From: Maricaulis maris
Lineage (GTDB): Bacteria; Pseudomonadota; Alphaproteobacteria; Caulobacterales; Maricaulaceae
Assembly (NCBI RefSeq): GCF_003634045.1
Contig: NZ_RBIM01000001.1
Span: 496,001-560,000 of the forward strand
Length of the DNA stretch: 64,000 bases
Reading direction: 5' to 3'
Shown here: one piece after another, positions 37,386-45,219 of the stretch
Position numbering within the stretch: position 1 is the first letter of the stretch
How the letters are laid out: every line of letters starts with the position of its first letter
Notes under the pieces: generated by a model
Told to the model about the DNA's origin: nothing
Database searches by the model: none
The model's input: the letters and a program-made list of their open reading frames with translations, nothing else
Translations under genes and position numbers: made by a program

Positions 37386-37766
37386 TCAGGCAGGGGCGGC
37401 GATGATTGCGGCGATGCCAAGCGCCCCGGTCAGGGCGAACAGGCTGGTCGACGGCAGTCGCAGGGGCGCGATGCCGGCTTTCATTGCGATGATCGCGCTC
37501 AAACCCGACAGGCAAAGGGCCAAGGGGCCCAGCAGCAGCGGAAAGGCGGCGAAGCGCGGGTCCAGGGCGGTCGCCGCGAAGGCAATGGTCATGGCGGCCA
37601 GCAGGACTGTGGTGATGTGCCAGCAATAATAGTTCAGCCATTTGCTGGCGGGCGGCAGGTGCGTGTCCGCCAACAGGGGGCGGGCAACCTCCCGGCCGCC
37701 GGCGAAGGTGTGGATGAGGAAGGTGATGAGCGCACTCAAGCTTGCCAAGGCGGCCAGGATGTTCAT
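37386..37766 (-). CDS. Small 4-TM membrane protein, first of a pair
   Basis: A 126-residue membrane protein with four predicted helices (about 1-20, 47-66, 72-92 and 104-124). It shares with its downstream neighbour a conserved loop, H-T-x-A-G-x-x-x-x-x-R-P-L-L, and W-H-(I/L)-T-T. The 13-base gap between the two genes implies one transcript. A TetR regulator diverges 45 bases away, and direct repeats lie in the shared promoter, so the pair is probably repressed by that regulator. The family is not one I can name. Confidence 0.72.
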   Translation of the reverse strand: MNILAALASLSALITFLIHTFAGGREVARPLLADTHLPPASKWLNYYCWHITTVLLAAMTIAFAATALDPRFAAFPLLLGPLALCLSGLSAIIAMKAGIAPLRLPSTSLFALTGALGIAAIIAAPA

Positions 37767-37787
37767 GATCGATCCGTTCTGAATAAT

Positions 37788-37810
37788 TTGTTCTAGAAAA
37801 AATGTTCTAT
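37788..37810. promoter_or_regulatory. Candidate TetR operator
   Basis: Direct repeats GTTCTA at 37790-37795 and 37804-37809 (14 bases apart), the first within the palindrome TTCTAGAA (37791-37798), in the 45-base AT-rich gap between the TetR gene and the paired membrane protein genes. Confidence 0.5.
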
Positions 37811-37811
37811 T

Positions 37812-38375
37812 ATGGGCCGACCGTCAAGCTTCCTCGATGAAACTGTCTTCGCCGCCGTGGCCAATTGCCTGGTCGAGCAGGGGGAGGTGCGCCTGCAGGC
37901 CGTTACGGCGACGGCCGGTGTATCGACGGGATCGATCTATCACCGCTTCGGATCCCGGGAGGGGTTGATGGCCGCGGCCTGGCTCGACGCCGTGGCGGCA
38001 TTTCAAAGGCGGTTTCTTGCCGCGCTGGCATCGCCCGAGGAGATGCCGGGGCTTGCCGCGGCGCTGGTCACGCCGGCCTTCTGTCGGGAAGAGGTCGGGA
38101 GGGCCCTGATCCTCACCACCGGGCGGCGCGCCGAGATGATGTCCGACAAGGCGCCGCCGGACATGCGGCTCCGTCTCGACCAGCTCAATGCGCAGAGCAA
38201 AGCGGCGCTGGAGGCGTTTGCCCGGGAGCAGCGCCTGCCGCTGGCGCGGGTCCGGTTGGCGCTGATTGGCGTCCCGCTCGGGGCCGTCCGATTATATCTG
38301 CCGGCAAAGGCGGTGCCAGAGAGCCTCGACGCCGATATAAGCCGGGCCGTCATGTCCTTGCTGACTAGAGACTGA
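37812..38375 (+). CDS. TetR-family transcriptional regulator
   Basis: A 187-residue regulator. The N-terminal HTH has V-T-A-T-A-G-V-S-T-G-S-I-Y-H-R-F-G-S-R-E-G-L in two runs (about 30-55), typical of TetR. The C-terminal ligand domain is Ala/Arg/Leu rich and not assignable. It probably represses the divergent membrane-protein pair and itself through the repeats at 37788-37810. The ATG at 37812 lies within an AT-rich stretch; no strong ribosome site is visible, so the mRNA may be nearly leaderless. Confidence 0.85.
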   Translation: MGRPSSFLDETVFAAVANCLVEQGEVRLQAVTATAGVSTGSIYHRFGSREGLMAAAWLDAVAAFQRRFLAALASPEEMPGLAAALVTPAFCREEVGRALILTTGRRAEMMSDKAPPDMRLRLDQLNAQSKAALEAFAREQRLPLARVRLALIGVPLGAVRLYLPAKAVPESLDADISRAVMSLLTRD

Positions 38376-38417
38376 CCGGCCCGCCCATGTTGCACTGGCG
38401 AAGCCAGTGCGCCGCCA

Positions 38418-38897
38418 TCAGCCGTCGATATGTCCCAAGGGCAGGCCGCGGCCTTCCTTGACATTGCGGATCTGGACCGAGGTCCGGAAATCACCGACGA
38501 CGTCGAGCGGGATCATGCGCTCCTGCATGAATTCGTTATAGGCATCGATGTCCGGCGTGACGATCTTCAGGAGATAATCATAGGGGCCGGTCATGGTGCA
38601 GGCCTCGGTGATCTCCTGAAAGGTCTGGATCGCCTTCTCGAACTTTTCGTAATTGGCCTTGCGCGCCGGCTGGATTTTGATCTCCAGATAGGCCGTGAAC
38701 ATCAGGCCGATCATGCGCCGATCGAGCTGGATCGAGCGGCGTTTTATGATGCCTTCGGTCTCCAGGCGACGGATCCGGCGCCAGCAGGGCGACGGGGTCA
38801 GGCCGACGATTTCGGCGATATCAGCGACGGATCGGCCCGCATCTGCCTGCAGGGCTTCAAGAATGCGTACATCGATCGTATCCAGGGTGACGGTCAT
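38418..38897 (-). CDS. Lrp/AsnC-family regulator (BkdR-like)
   Basis: A 159-residue Lrp-type regulator. The HTH (about 8-55) has L-D-x-I-D-V-R-I-L-E-A-L-Q and V-G-L-T-P-S-P-C-W-R-R-I-R-R-L-E-x-x-G-I-I. The RAM effector domain (about 70-150) includes T-G-x-Y-D-Y-L-L-K-I-V. It diverges from the branched-chain 2-oxoacid dehydrogenase operon, the arrangement of Pseudomonas bkdR, so it probably senses branched-chain amino acids and activates bkd. An inverted repeat directly before its start is a likely operator. Confidence 0.88.
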   Translation of the reverse strand: MTVTLDTIDVRILEALQADAGRSVADIAEIVGLTPSPCWRRIRRLETEGIIKRRSIQLDRRMIGLMFTAYLEIKIQPARKANYEKFEKAIQTFQEITEACTMTGPYDYLLKIVTPDIDAYNEFMQERMIPLDVVGDFRTSVQIRNVKEGRGLPLGHIDG

Positions 38898-38898
38898 T

Positions 38899-38928
38899 AT
38901 TTCCTCAAATCATCATTTCGCAGGAAAT
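38899..38928. promoter_or_regulatory. Candidate Lrp operator
   Basis: ATTTCCT (38899-38905) and AGGAAAT (38922-38928) form a 7-bp inverted repeat around AT-rich DNA, next to the Lrp start codon and 150 bases upstream of the E1 alpha gene. Confidence 0.5.
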
Positions 38929-39081
38929 TAATTCAAGTTTCCGCACTTGCGAACCCCGAAATGGCACCGCATTGCTAAGCTGGACAAGACCCGCTCTTGC
39001 GCGCTAGACGCCTGTCGCGTGTCCGCATCGTGCGGAGACCCCCAAATTGGCACGTCCTGCCGACGTTTTCAGCGAGAGCCC

Positions 39082-40311
39082 ATGGCACACACTGAACCCC
39101 GCTTCCATGTCCCGTCCCCGCATGTGCGGCCCGGCGACAAGCCAGATTTTTCCCATATTGCGATCCCGCCGGCTGGCGAGGCCAAACGGCCCGACACGGC
39201 GGTTCCCGGCATGGAGACCCAGGATCTAGCGCTTGGCCTGGTCCGGGTGCTCGATCATAATCACCAGGCCGTTGGCGAGTGGGATCCCAAGCTGGATGCG
39301 GATGTTCTGCGCGAAGGCCTGCGCCACATGGTGCTGACCCGGGTCTATGATGATCGCATGCTGAAACTGCAGCGCCAGGGCAAGATGAGCTTCTACATGA
39401 AGTCGACCGGCGAAGAGGCCGTCGCCGTTGCCGGCGCCATGGCGATGAGCAAGGACGACATGGTCTTCCCCTCCTACCGCCAGCAGGGCATCCTGTTCGC
39501 CCGCGGTCGCGACATTGTCGAGATGATGTGTCACTGCATCTCCAACAGTCGCGACAATCTCAAGGGACGCCAATTGCCGGTCCACTATACCTGGGCCGAG
39601 GGCAAGTTTTTCTCGATCTCCGGCAATCTGGCGACCCAGCTGCCGCAGGCTGTCGGCTATGCCATGGCCTGCGAATATCGCGGTGATGGCGAGATTGCCG
39701 CGACCTGGATCGGTGACGGCTCGACCGCCGAAGGCGATTTCCACGGTGCCCTGGTGCTGGCCTCGACCTATCGCGCGCCGGTCATCGTCAATGTGGTCAA
39801 TAACCAGTGGGCGATCTCGACCTTCCAGGGCATCGCCGCCGGTGAGGCGCCGACCTTTGCCTATAAGGGGCTGGGTTATGGTCTCGCTTCCCTGCGGGTC
39901 GATGGCAATGACTTCCTTGCCGTCTATGCCGCGACGCAATGGGCTGCCAAGCGCGCCCGTGATGGACATGGCACCACGGTGATCGAGCATTTCACCTATC
40001 GCGCCGATGCCCACTCGACTTCGGACGATCCGTCCGGCTACCGGCCCAAGGGCGAAAACGAGATCTGGCCGCTGGGCGACCCGGTCGAGCGCTTGAAGCA
40101 GCACCTGATCGGTCTGGGCGAATGGGATGATGAGCGCCACGCCGCGCTCGAAAAGGAACTCAACGAGCTGGTCATCGCCTCCTACAAGGAAGCGGAAAGC
40201 CACGGCACGCTGCATGACGGTCCGCTGTCGCCGGTCGAGTCGATCTTCGAGGATGTCTATGCCGAACCGGACTGGCGCCTGCGTCGCCAGCGCCAGGATC
40301 TGGGAGTTTAG
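39082..40311 (+). CDS. bkdA1: Branched-chain 2-oxoacid dehydrogenase E1 alpha
   Basis: A 409-residue thiamine-diphosphate E1 alpha subunit. The ThDP motif runs from G-D-G-S-T-A-E-G-D-F (from residue 211) to N-V-V-N-N-Q-W-A-I (237-245). R-Q-G-K-M-S-F-Y and S-Y-R-Q-Q-G match branched-chain rather than pyruvate E1. The frame opens earlier, but the ATG at 39082 starts the conserved M-A-H-T-E-P-R-F. It decarboxylates 2-oxo acids from Leu, Ile and Val and passes the acyl group to E2. The E1 beta gene begins 3 bases after the stop. Regulation by the divergent Lrp-type gene is inferred. Confidence 0.94.
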   Translation: MAHTEPRFHVPSPHVRPGDKPDFSHIAIPPAGEAKRPDTAVPGMETQDLALGLVRVLDHNHQAVGEWDPKLDADVLREGLRHMVLTRVYDDRMLKLQRQGKMSFYMKSTGEEAVAVAGAMAMSKDDMVFPSYRQQGILFARGRDIVEMMCHCISNSRDNLKGRQLPVHYTWAEGKFFSISGNLATQLPQAVGYAMACEYRGDGEIAATWIGDGSTAEGDFHGALVLASTYRAPVIVNVVNNQWAISTFQGIAAGEAPTFAYKGLGYGLASLRVDGNDFLAVYAATQWAAKRARDGHGTTVIEHFTYRADAHSTSDDPSGYRPKGENEIWPLGDPVERLKQHLIGLGEWDDERHAALEKELNELVIASYKEAESHGTLHDGPLSPVESIFEDVYAEPDWRLRRQRQDLGV

Positions 40312-40314
40312 ATC

Positions 40315-41328
40315 ATGGCCAAGATGAACATGATCCAGGCCCTCAACTCGGCTTTGGACAACATGATGGAACGCGATCCCGACGTGATCAGCTTCGGTGA
40401 GGATGCCGGCTATTTCGGCGGTGTCTTCCGGGTCACGGCGAACCTGCAGACCAAATACGGCCTCGACCGGTCTTTCGATGCGCCGATCAACGAAGCGGCG
40501 ATCATGGGGATGGCGATCGGCATGGCGGCAAAGGGTTTGAAGCCCGTCGCCGAGATCCAGTTCTCGGACTATATCTTCCCGGGTCTTGACCAGATCGTCT
40601 CGGAAATGTCGCGCATCCGCTATCGCACCGCCGGGGCCTTCACCACGCCGGTGGTGGTGCGCACGCCGTGCGGCGGTGGCATCCGGGGTGGCCAGACACA
40701 CTCGATGAGCCCGGAAGCCTTCTTCACCCAGGTGCCGGGTGTGCAGGTGGTGATGCCGTCCAACCCTTATGACGCCAAGGGTCTGTTGATCGCCGCCATC
40801 GAAAGCCCGGACCCGGTCATCTTTTTCGAGCCGAAACGCCTTTATAATGGCCCCTTCGAAGGTCATTCCGGCGGCGCACTGGCCTCCTGGGGCAATCATC
40901 CCAAGGGCGAAGTGCCCGAAGGCCATTACAGCCTGCCGATCGGCAAGGCCGAGGTCGTGCGTGAAGGCTCTGCGGTCACGATTGTTGCCTATGGCACGCT
41001 GGTTCTGGTCGCCCAGGCGGCGGCCGAGAAAGCCGGAATCGACGCCGAGGTGATCGATCTCAAGACGCTGGTGCCCTATGATATCGAGACGATCGCCCGC
41101 TCGGTGAACAAGACCGGCCGTTGCATCGTCGCCCAGGAAGCGCCGCGCACCTCCGGCTTCGCGGCCGAGTTGGCGGCGCAGATCCAGGAAGAGTGCTTCT
41201 TCGCCCTCGAGGCGCCGATCCAGCGCGTCACCGGTTGGGACACGCCTTACCCGCACGCCCATGAATGGTCCTACTTCCCGGGGCCGGACCGTTTCATCAA
41301 CGCCATGAACACCGTTCTGGAGGCCTGA
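40315..41328 (+). CDS. bkdA2: Branched-chain 2-oxoacid dehydrogenase E1 beta
   Basis: A 337-residue transketolase-like E1 beta subunit: M-I-Q-A-L-N-S-A-L near the start, F-G-E-D-A-G-Y-F-G-G-V-F-R (about 23-35), F-D-A-P-I-N-E-A and a C-terminal domain with L-K-T-L-V-P-Y-D. It pairs with E1 alpha to form the alpha2-beta2 decarboxylase. GGAG 8 bases before the ATG and a 3-base gap to the preceding gene show coupling. Confidence 0.94.
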   Translation: MAKMNMIQALNSALDNMMERDPDVISFGEDAGYFGGVFRVTANLQTKYGLDRSFDAPINEAAIMGMAIGMAAKGLKPVAEIQFSDYIFPGLDQIVSEMSRIRYRTAGAFTTPVVVRTPCGGGIRGGQTHSMSPEAFFTQVPGVQVVMPSNPYDAKGLLIAAIESPDPVIFFEPKRLYNGPFEGHSGGALASWGNHPKGEVPEGHYSLPIGKAEVVREGSAVTIVAYGTLVLVAQAAAEKAGIDAEVIDLKTLVPYDIETIARSVNKTGRCIVAQEAPRTSGFAAELAAQIQEECFFALEAPIQRVTGWDTPYPHAHEWSYFPGPDRFINAMNTVLEA

Positions 41329-41342
41329 CGACGCAACGTTTT

Positions 41343-41467
41343 CCTCCCCACATGTGGGGAGGTGCCCCGCAGGGGCGGAGGGGGCGGCCCGCCGGGCCGC
41401 AAGCGCGCTGCGCGTCCCCCATCGACCCGGACAATGTCCGGCCCACTTCCCCCGCAGGTGGGGGAAG
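41343..41467. repeat. REP-like element between E1 beta and E2 genes
   Basis: Two opposed hairpins, CCTCCCCACA/TGTGGGGAGG (41343-41362, perfect) and CTTCCCCC/GGGGGAAG (41446-41453 with 41460-41467), with GGCGGCCCGCCGGGCCGC in between. Same architecture as the elements at 32838 and 46656. Being inside the operon, it may affect relative expression of E1 and E2. Confidence 0.8.
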
Positions 41468-41499
41468 AAACGGGGTAGCCGAGCCTGGAGAGACTGAAA

Positions 41500-42759
41500 A
41501 TGAGCGAATACCGTTACAAGATGCCCGATGTCGGCGAAGGTATCGTCGAGGCGGAAATCGTCGAATGGCATGTCAAGGAAGGCGATACGGTCACCGAGGA
41601 CCAGCACGTCCTTGATGTGATGACTGACAAGGCCACCGTTGAAATCCCCTGCGCCGTCAATGGCAAGGTGACCAAGCTGGTCGGCGCGCCGGGCGATGTC
41701 ATCGCGGTCGGCACCGAGATCATGTTCATTGCCGTCGATAGCGCGGTTCCCGCCGAGGCCGAAGCGCCCGCGCAAGCCGAAGCCAAGGCTGAGCCGGCCA
41801 AGCCGGCCGCGCCGAAGGCCGCCGAACCGGTCGCCGCCGCCGAAGCGCCGTCGATCGCCAGCCGCACCGGCGGTGAGCGTCCGCTGGCCAGCCCGGCGGT
41901 GCGCAAACGGGCCCTGGAGTCCGATATCCGTCTCGCCAATGTGCCGGGCACAGGCCCTGCCGGACGCATCACCCATGATGACCTGGACGATTTCATCAAG
42001 TCGGGCGGCCGTCTGGTTGCCCGGTCGGGCTCGGGCAGTTCATCGGTCCGGGCACCGCGCACCGGCGTGACCGAGGAGAAGGTGATCGGCCTGCGTCGCC
42101 GCATCTCCGAGAACATGTCTCACGTCCAGCGCACCGTTCCCGACATCGCCTATGTCGAGGAAATCGACGTCACGGCGCTGGAAGAGCTGCGCGGCCATCT
42201 CAACGCCAGCAAGTCGGATGACCAGGCCAAGCTGACCTTCATCCCTTTCCTGGTGATGGCGCTGACCAAGGCCCTGCCTGACACACCGCAAGCCAATGCC
42301 CATTTCGATGGCGAGGCAATGCTGCTGACCAAGCATGATGCGGTGCATTGCGGGGTCGCTGCGGCGACGCCCAACGGCCTCATGGTGCCGGTCATCAAGC
42401 ACGCCGAAAGCCTTGATATCTGGCAGATCGCCGCCGAGCTGAAGCGGCTGGCCGGTGCCGCCAAGGACGGCAAGGCGACCAAGGACGAACTGACCGGTTC
42501 GACCATCACCATCACCTCGCTGGGGGCGATTGGCGGTCTGGTCACCACACCCATCCTCAACGCGCCGGAAACCGCCATTATCGGCGTCAACAAGATGCAG
42601 ACCCTGCCGCGTTTCAATGCCGAGGGTCAGGTCGTGCCGCGCAAGCTGATGAACCTGTCGAGCTGTTTCGATCACCGCATCGTCGACGGCTATGAAGCCG
42701 CCATGCTGATCCAGGCCGTGAAGGGGTATCTGGAAAACCCGGCAACGCTGTTCATGTAG
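41500..42759 (+). CDS. bkdB: Branched-chain 2-oxoacid dehydrogenase E2 (lipoamide acyltransferase)
   Basis: A 419-residue E2. Residues 1-80 are a lipoyl domain with the lipoylated Lys at about 44 in D-V-M-T-D-K-A-T-V-E-I-P. An Ala/Pro/Glu-rich linker follows, then the E1/E3-binding domain (about 128-166, A-S-P-A-V-R-K-R-A, G-T-G-P-A-G-R-I), and the catalytic domain (about 190-419) ending with D-H-R-I-V-D-G. GGAGAG lies just before the ATG. The single lipoyl domain and D-V-M-T-D motif fit the branched-chain type. Confidence 0.94.
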   Translation: MSEYRYKMPDVGEGIVEAEIVEWHVKEGDTVTEDQHVLDVMTDKATVEIPCAVNGKVTKLVGAPGDVIAVGTEIMFIAVDSAVPAEAEAPAQAEAKAEPAKPAAPKAAEPVAAAEAPSIASRTGGERPLASPAVRKRALESDIRLANVPGTGPAGRITHDDLDDFIKSGGRLVARSGSGSSSVRAPRTGVTEEKVIGLRRRISENMSHVQRTVPDIAYVEEIDVTALEELRGHLNASKSDDQAKLTFIPFLVMALTKALPDTPQANAHFDGEAMLLTKHDAVHCGVAAATPNGLMVPVIKHAESLDIWQIAAELKRLAGAAKDGKATKDELTGSTITITSLGAIGGLVTTPILNAPETAIIGVNKMQTLPRFNAEGQVVPRKLMNLSSCFDHRIVDGYEAAMLIQAVKGYLENPATLFM

Positions 42760-42819
42760 GTCGCTGCTTCGGGTGCCGCGTCGATTGTCAGGGGCGGGGG
42801 CATGCCCTAGGATTGTGGC

Positions 42820-43077
42820 ATGACACACAAATTCTGGCATGCTCAATGGGATCGTCCGAACGGGACGCCGCGCGCAGAGCTTGATGCGCTGGAGACCAGT
42901 TTTTGGAAAACACTGGGTGGCATCGCGCTGGCGATGTTTCTGCTCGTCGCCCTCGGCTTTGTGATCTGGTTCCTCGGCAATGACCCGCTGGTCTGGGCGC
43001 TGTCCGGAATCGCCCTGCTGGTAACGGTAAGTGTGGCCGGACTGATCTGGGTGGCACGGCGCAGCGAGGCTTCCTGA
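42820..43077 (+). CDS. Small 2-TM protein
   Basis: An 85-residue protein with a hydrophilic N-terminus (M-T-H-K-F-W-H-A-Q-W-D-R-P, about 28 residues) and two TM helices (about 32-52 and 57-76), ending in A-R-R-S-E-A-S. It follows bkdB by 60 bases on the same strand. A short AGGA lies before the ATG. I do not recognise the family, and nothing links it functionally to the dehydrogenase. Confidence 0.6.
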   Translation: MTHKFWHAQWDRPNGTPRAELDALETSFWKTLGGIALAMFLLVALGFVIWFLGNDPLVWALSGIALLVTVSVAGLIWVARRSEAS

Positions 43078-43104
43078 CGCACGCGGCAGTCTTCGCCGGG
43101 TCAG

Positions 43105-43250
43105 GTCTTTCCCGTTGATGGGGAAGGTGGATCAGCGCGAAGCGCCGAGACGGAAGGGGTGAAACGCGCCAGCGTTCTTGTCCCGACTGCCCATCACCCA
43201 CTCCGTCTTGCCGCTGAAGCGGCAATCCACCTCGCCCATCAAGGGCGAGG
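43105..43250. repeat. REP-like element before aldehyde dehydrogenase gene
   Basis: Contains a CTTTCCC/GGGGAAGG hairpin near 43108-43127, TTGCCGC-TGAA-GCGGCAA (43208-43225) and CCTCGCCC-ATCAA-GGGCGAGG (43230-43250). It belongs to the same hairpin-module family as the other intergenic repeats and lies between convergent genes. Confidence 0.75.
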
Positions 43251-43262
43251 ACCTTGTCGACC

Positions 43263-44768
43263 CTATCCCCAATCACCCGGCATCAACGCATCCGGCATGT
43301 TCTGGTAGCAGACCGGGCGCAGGAAGCGGCGGATCGACATTGTGCCAACCGAGGTGGCGCCGAAATTGGTCGAGGCCGGATAGGGACCGCCATGCACCAT
43401 GGTGTCGCTGACTTCGACACCGGTCGGGAAGCCATTGGTCAGGATGCGACCGGCCTTGCGTTCCAGCACCGGCAACAGCTTCTGGCCGAGCGCGGTATCG
43501 CCGTCATCGAGGTACAGCGTCGCGGTGAGCTGGCCTTGCAGTGACATGGCGACGGTCAGCATTTCGGCTTCATCCTTCACTGTGACCACGAGGCCCAGCG
43601 GTCCGAAGACTTCTTCGCCGAGAATCTCATTGTCCAGCCAGTCCTTGCCGGTGGTGACGAAGAGATAGGGCGTGGCATTGCGCAGATCGCAGGTCGTGGT
43701 CAGGACTTCGCGGACACCGGCAGTGCCGCGGATCGTGTCGCGGCCCTTCTGGTAGGCTTGGGCAATCCCGTCGGTCAGCATGGTCTGCGGGCCGACTTCG
43801 CCGAGACCGGCGACGGCGGCCTGGATGAAGGTCTCGGCGTCGCGGCCCTCGATCACCACAGCGATGCCGGGATTGGTGCAGAACTGGCCGGCGCCCATGG
43901 TCAGAGACCCGGCCCAGCCCTTGCCGACCGCCTCGGCACGCGAGGCCATGGCAGCAGGCAGGAGGAACATCGGATTGACCGAGCCCAGCTCGCCGAAGAA
44001 GGGGATGGGTTCGGGGCGCGCGGCGCAGAGGTCAAACAGGGCGCGGCCACCGGCCAGCGAACCGGTAAAGCCGACCGCCTTGATCAGCGGATGTTCGACC
44101 ACCGCCTGACCGACCGAGCGGTCACCGCCCTGGATCTGGCTGAACACGCCGGGATGGATATCGCAGGCCTTGATCGCGGCGTCGATCGCCTGGGCGACAA
44201 TATCGCTGGTACCGGGATGGGCCGAGTGGCCTTTCACGACCACCGGGCAACCGGCCGCCAGGGCTGCTGCGGTGTCACCACCGGCGGTCGAAAAGGCGAG
44301 CGGGAAGTTGGAGGCTCCGAAAACGGCGACCGGGCCGATCGGGCGCTGCACCAGTTTCAGGTCCGGGCGCGGCAGCGGCTGGCGATCGGGCAGGGCGGCG
44401 TCATGGCGCTTGTCGAGATAATCACCGGCGAGGATATGGCTGGCGAACAGGCGCAGTTGTCCGACCGTGCGGCCGCGCTCGCCATTGAGGCGTCCTTCCG
44501 GCAGGCCGGTCTCCTGCGTGCCGATCTCGGTGATTGCGTCGCCGCGGGCGTCGATTTCGTCGGCGATGGTATTGAGGAATTTGGCGCGGGTTTCGCGCGA
44601 CGAATAGCCGTAGGACCAGAAGGCTTCTTCGGCAGCGTGGCAGGCTTGGTCGACCAGCTCGGGCGTCCCGATCGCGAAATCGTGCGACGGGCCGTGCGCC
44701 GGGTCCGACGAGAAGGTCCGGTCGCTGCCGACCCAGTTTCCCGCGACGAGATGTTTCCCGATGATCAT
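43263..44768 (-). CDS. 2,5-dioxovalerate (alpha-ketoglutarate semialdehyde) dehydrogenase
   Basis: A 501-residue aldehyde dehydrogenase. P-I-G-P-V-A-V-F-G-A-S-N-F-P-L-A-F-S-T-A-G-G-D-T (two motif halves near 142-166) is typical of the KGSADH branch that oxidises 2-oxoglutarate semialdehyde. The catalytic Cys lies in G-A-G-Q-F-C-T-N-P-G and the general base in F-F-G-E-L-G-S-V-N-P. GGAGG is 7 bases before the ATG. The enzyme ends oxidative pentose, uronate or hydroxyproline routes, but no other gene of those pathways is nearby. It interrupts the bkd genes and lpd, on the opposite strand. Confidence 0.88.
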   Translation of the reverse strand: MIIGKHLVAGNWVGSDRTFSSDPAHGPSHDFAIGTPELVDQACHAAEEAFWSYGYSSRETRAKFLNTIADEIDARGDAITEIGTQETGLPEGRLNGERGRTVGQLRLFASHILAGDYLDKRHDAALPDRQPLPRPDLKLVQRPIGPVAVFGASNFPLAFSTAGGDTAAALAAGCPVVVKGHSAHPGTSDIVAQAIDAAIKACDIHPGVFSQIQGGDRSVGQAVVEHPLIKAVGFTGSLAGGRALFDLCAARPEPIPFFGELGSVNPMFLLPAAMASRAEAVGKGWAGSLTMGAGQFCTNPGIAVVIEGRDAETFIQAAVAGLGEVGPQTMLTDGIAQAYQKGRDTIRGTAGVREVLTTTCDLRNATPYLFVTTGKDWLDNEILGEEVFGPLGLVVTVKDEAEMLTVAMSLQGQLTATLYLDDGDTALGQKLLPVLERKAGRILTNGFPTGVEVSDTMVHGGPYPASTNFGATSVGTMSIRRFLRPVCYQNMPDALMPGDWG

Positions 44769-44915
44769 GGCCTGTCCTCCGCTGGTTGCACAGGTGTCAT
44801 GCCTTAATTGTCTGAGTTATTCAACAGCCCTTGCTGAGAGATTTCCGCAACGCGGCCGCGTGCTTGACCCGCGTGATGCATCGGGGGCACAAATGCAGCA
44901 GAGGGGTGCCCGGAA

Positions 44916-45125
44916 ATGTCGATGTCCGTGAAACAGACTTGGTCCGATTTTGTCTCCGCCATGGCCGTATGGGGCGGCGGGGTGTTCGTGATCATGTTCT
45001 ATCACAAGAAGGTCGGCATGCCGTCGGAATGGATGCCGCAAGTCGTGTTCGGCAGCTTCCTCCTGGTCGCCATCCTCGCGCCCATCGGCTCACTGCTCTG
45101 GCGCCGCGTGATCCGACGGGCCTAG
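44916..45125 (+). CDS. Small membrane protein
   Basis: A 69-residue protein with two hydrophobic segments (about 15-28 and 42-60) and a basic C-terminus W-R-R-V-I-R-R-A. The ATG at 44916 and the in-frame ATG at 44922 both begin M-S-type starts; a weak CCGGAA lies directly before. It precedes lpd by 94 bases. No family recognised; coding is supported by codon bias and the membrane pattern only. Confidence 0.55.
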   Translation: MSMSVKQTWSDFVSAMAVWGGGVFVIMFYHKKVGMPSEWMPQVVFGSFLLVAILAPIGSLLWRRVIRRA

Positions 45126-45219
45126 CCTCAGTCCGCCCCTTTCCCTTTATCCGCCGAACCGCTAAATCCGTCCCCGGAAAACGCGTTTTCGTGCTTTGAT
45201 CTTCCAAGGAGCGCCTGTG

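Noticed and set aside
39226-41976. Very long open frame (over 900 codons) on the minus strand
   Set aside because: It lies antisense to the E1 alpha, E1 beta and E2 genes, which have full catalytic motifs; the composition (His/Arg/Asp rich, no domain) is that of a high-GC shadow frame.
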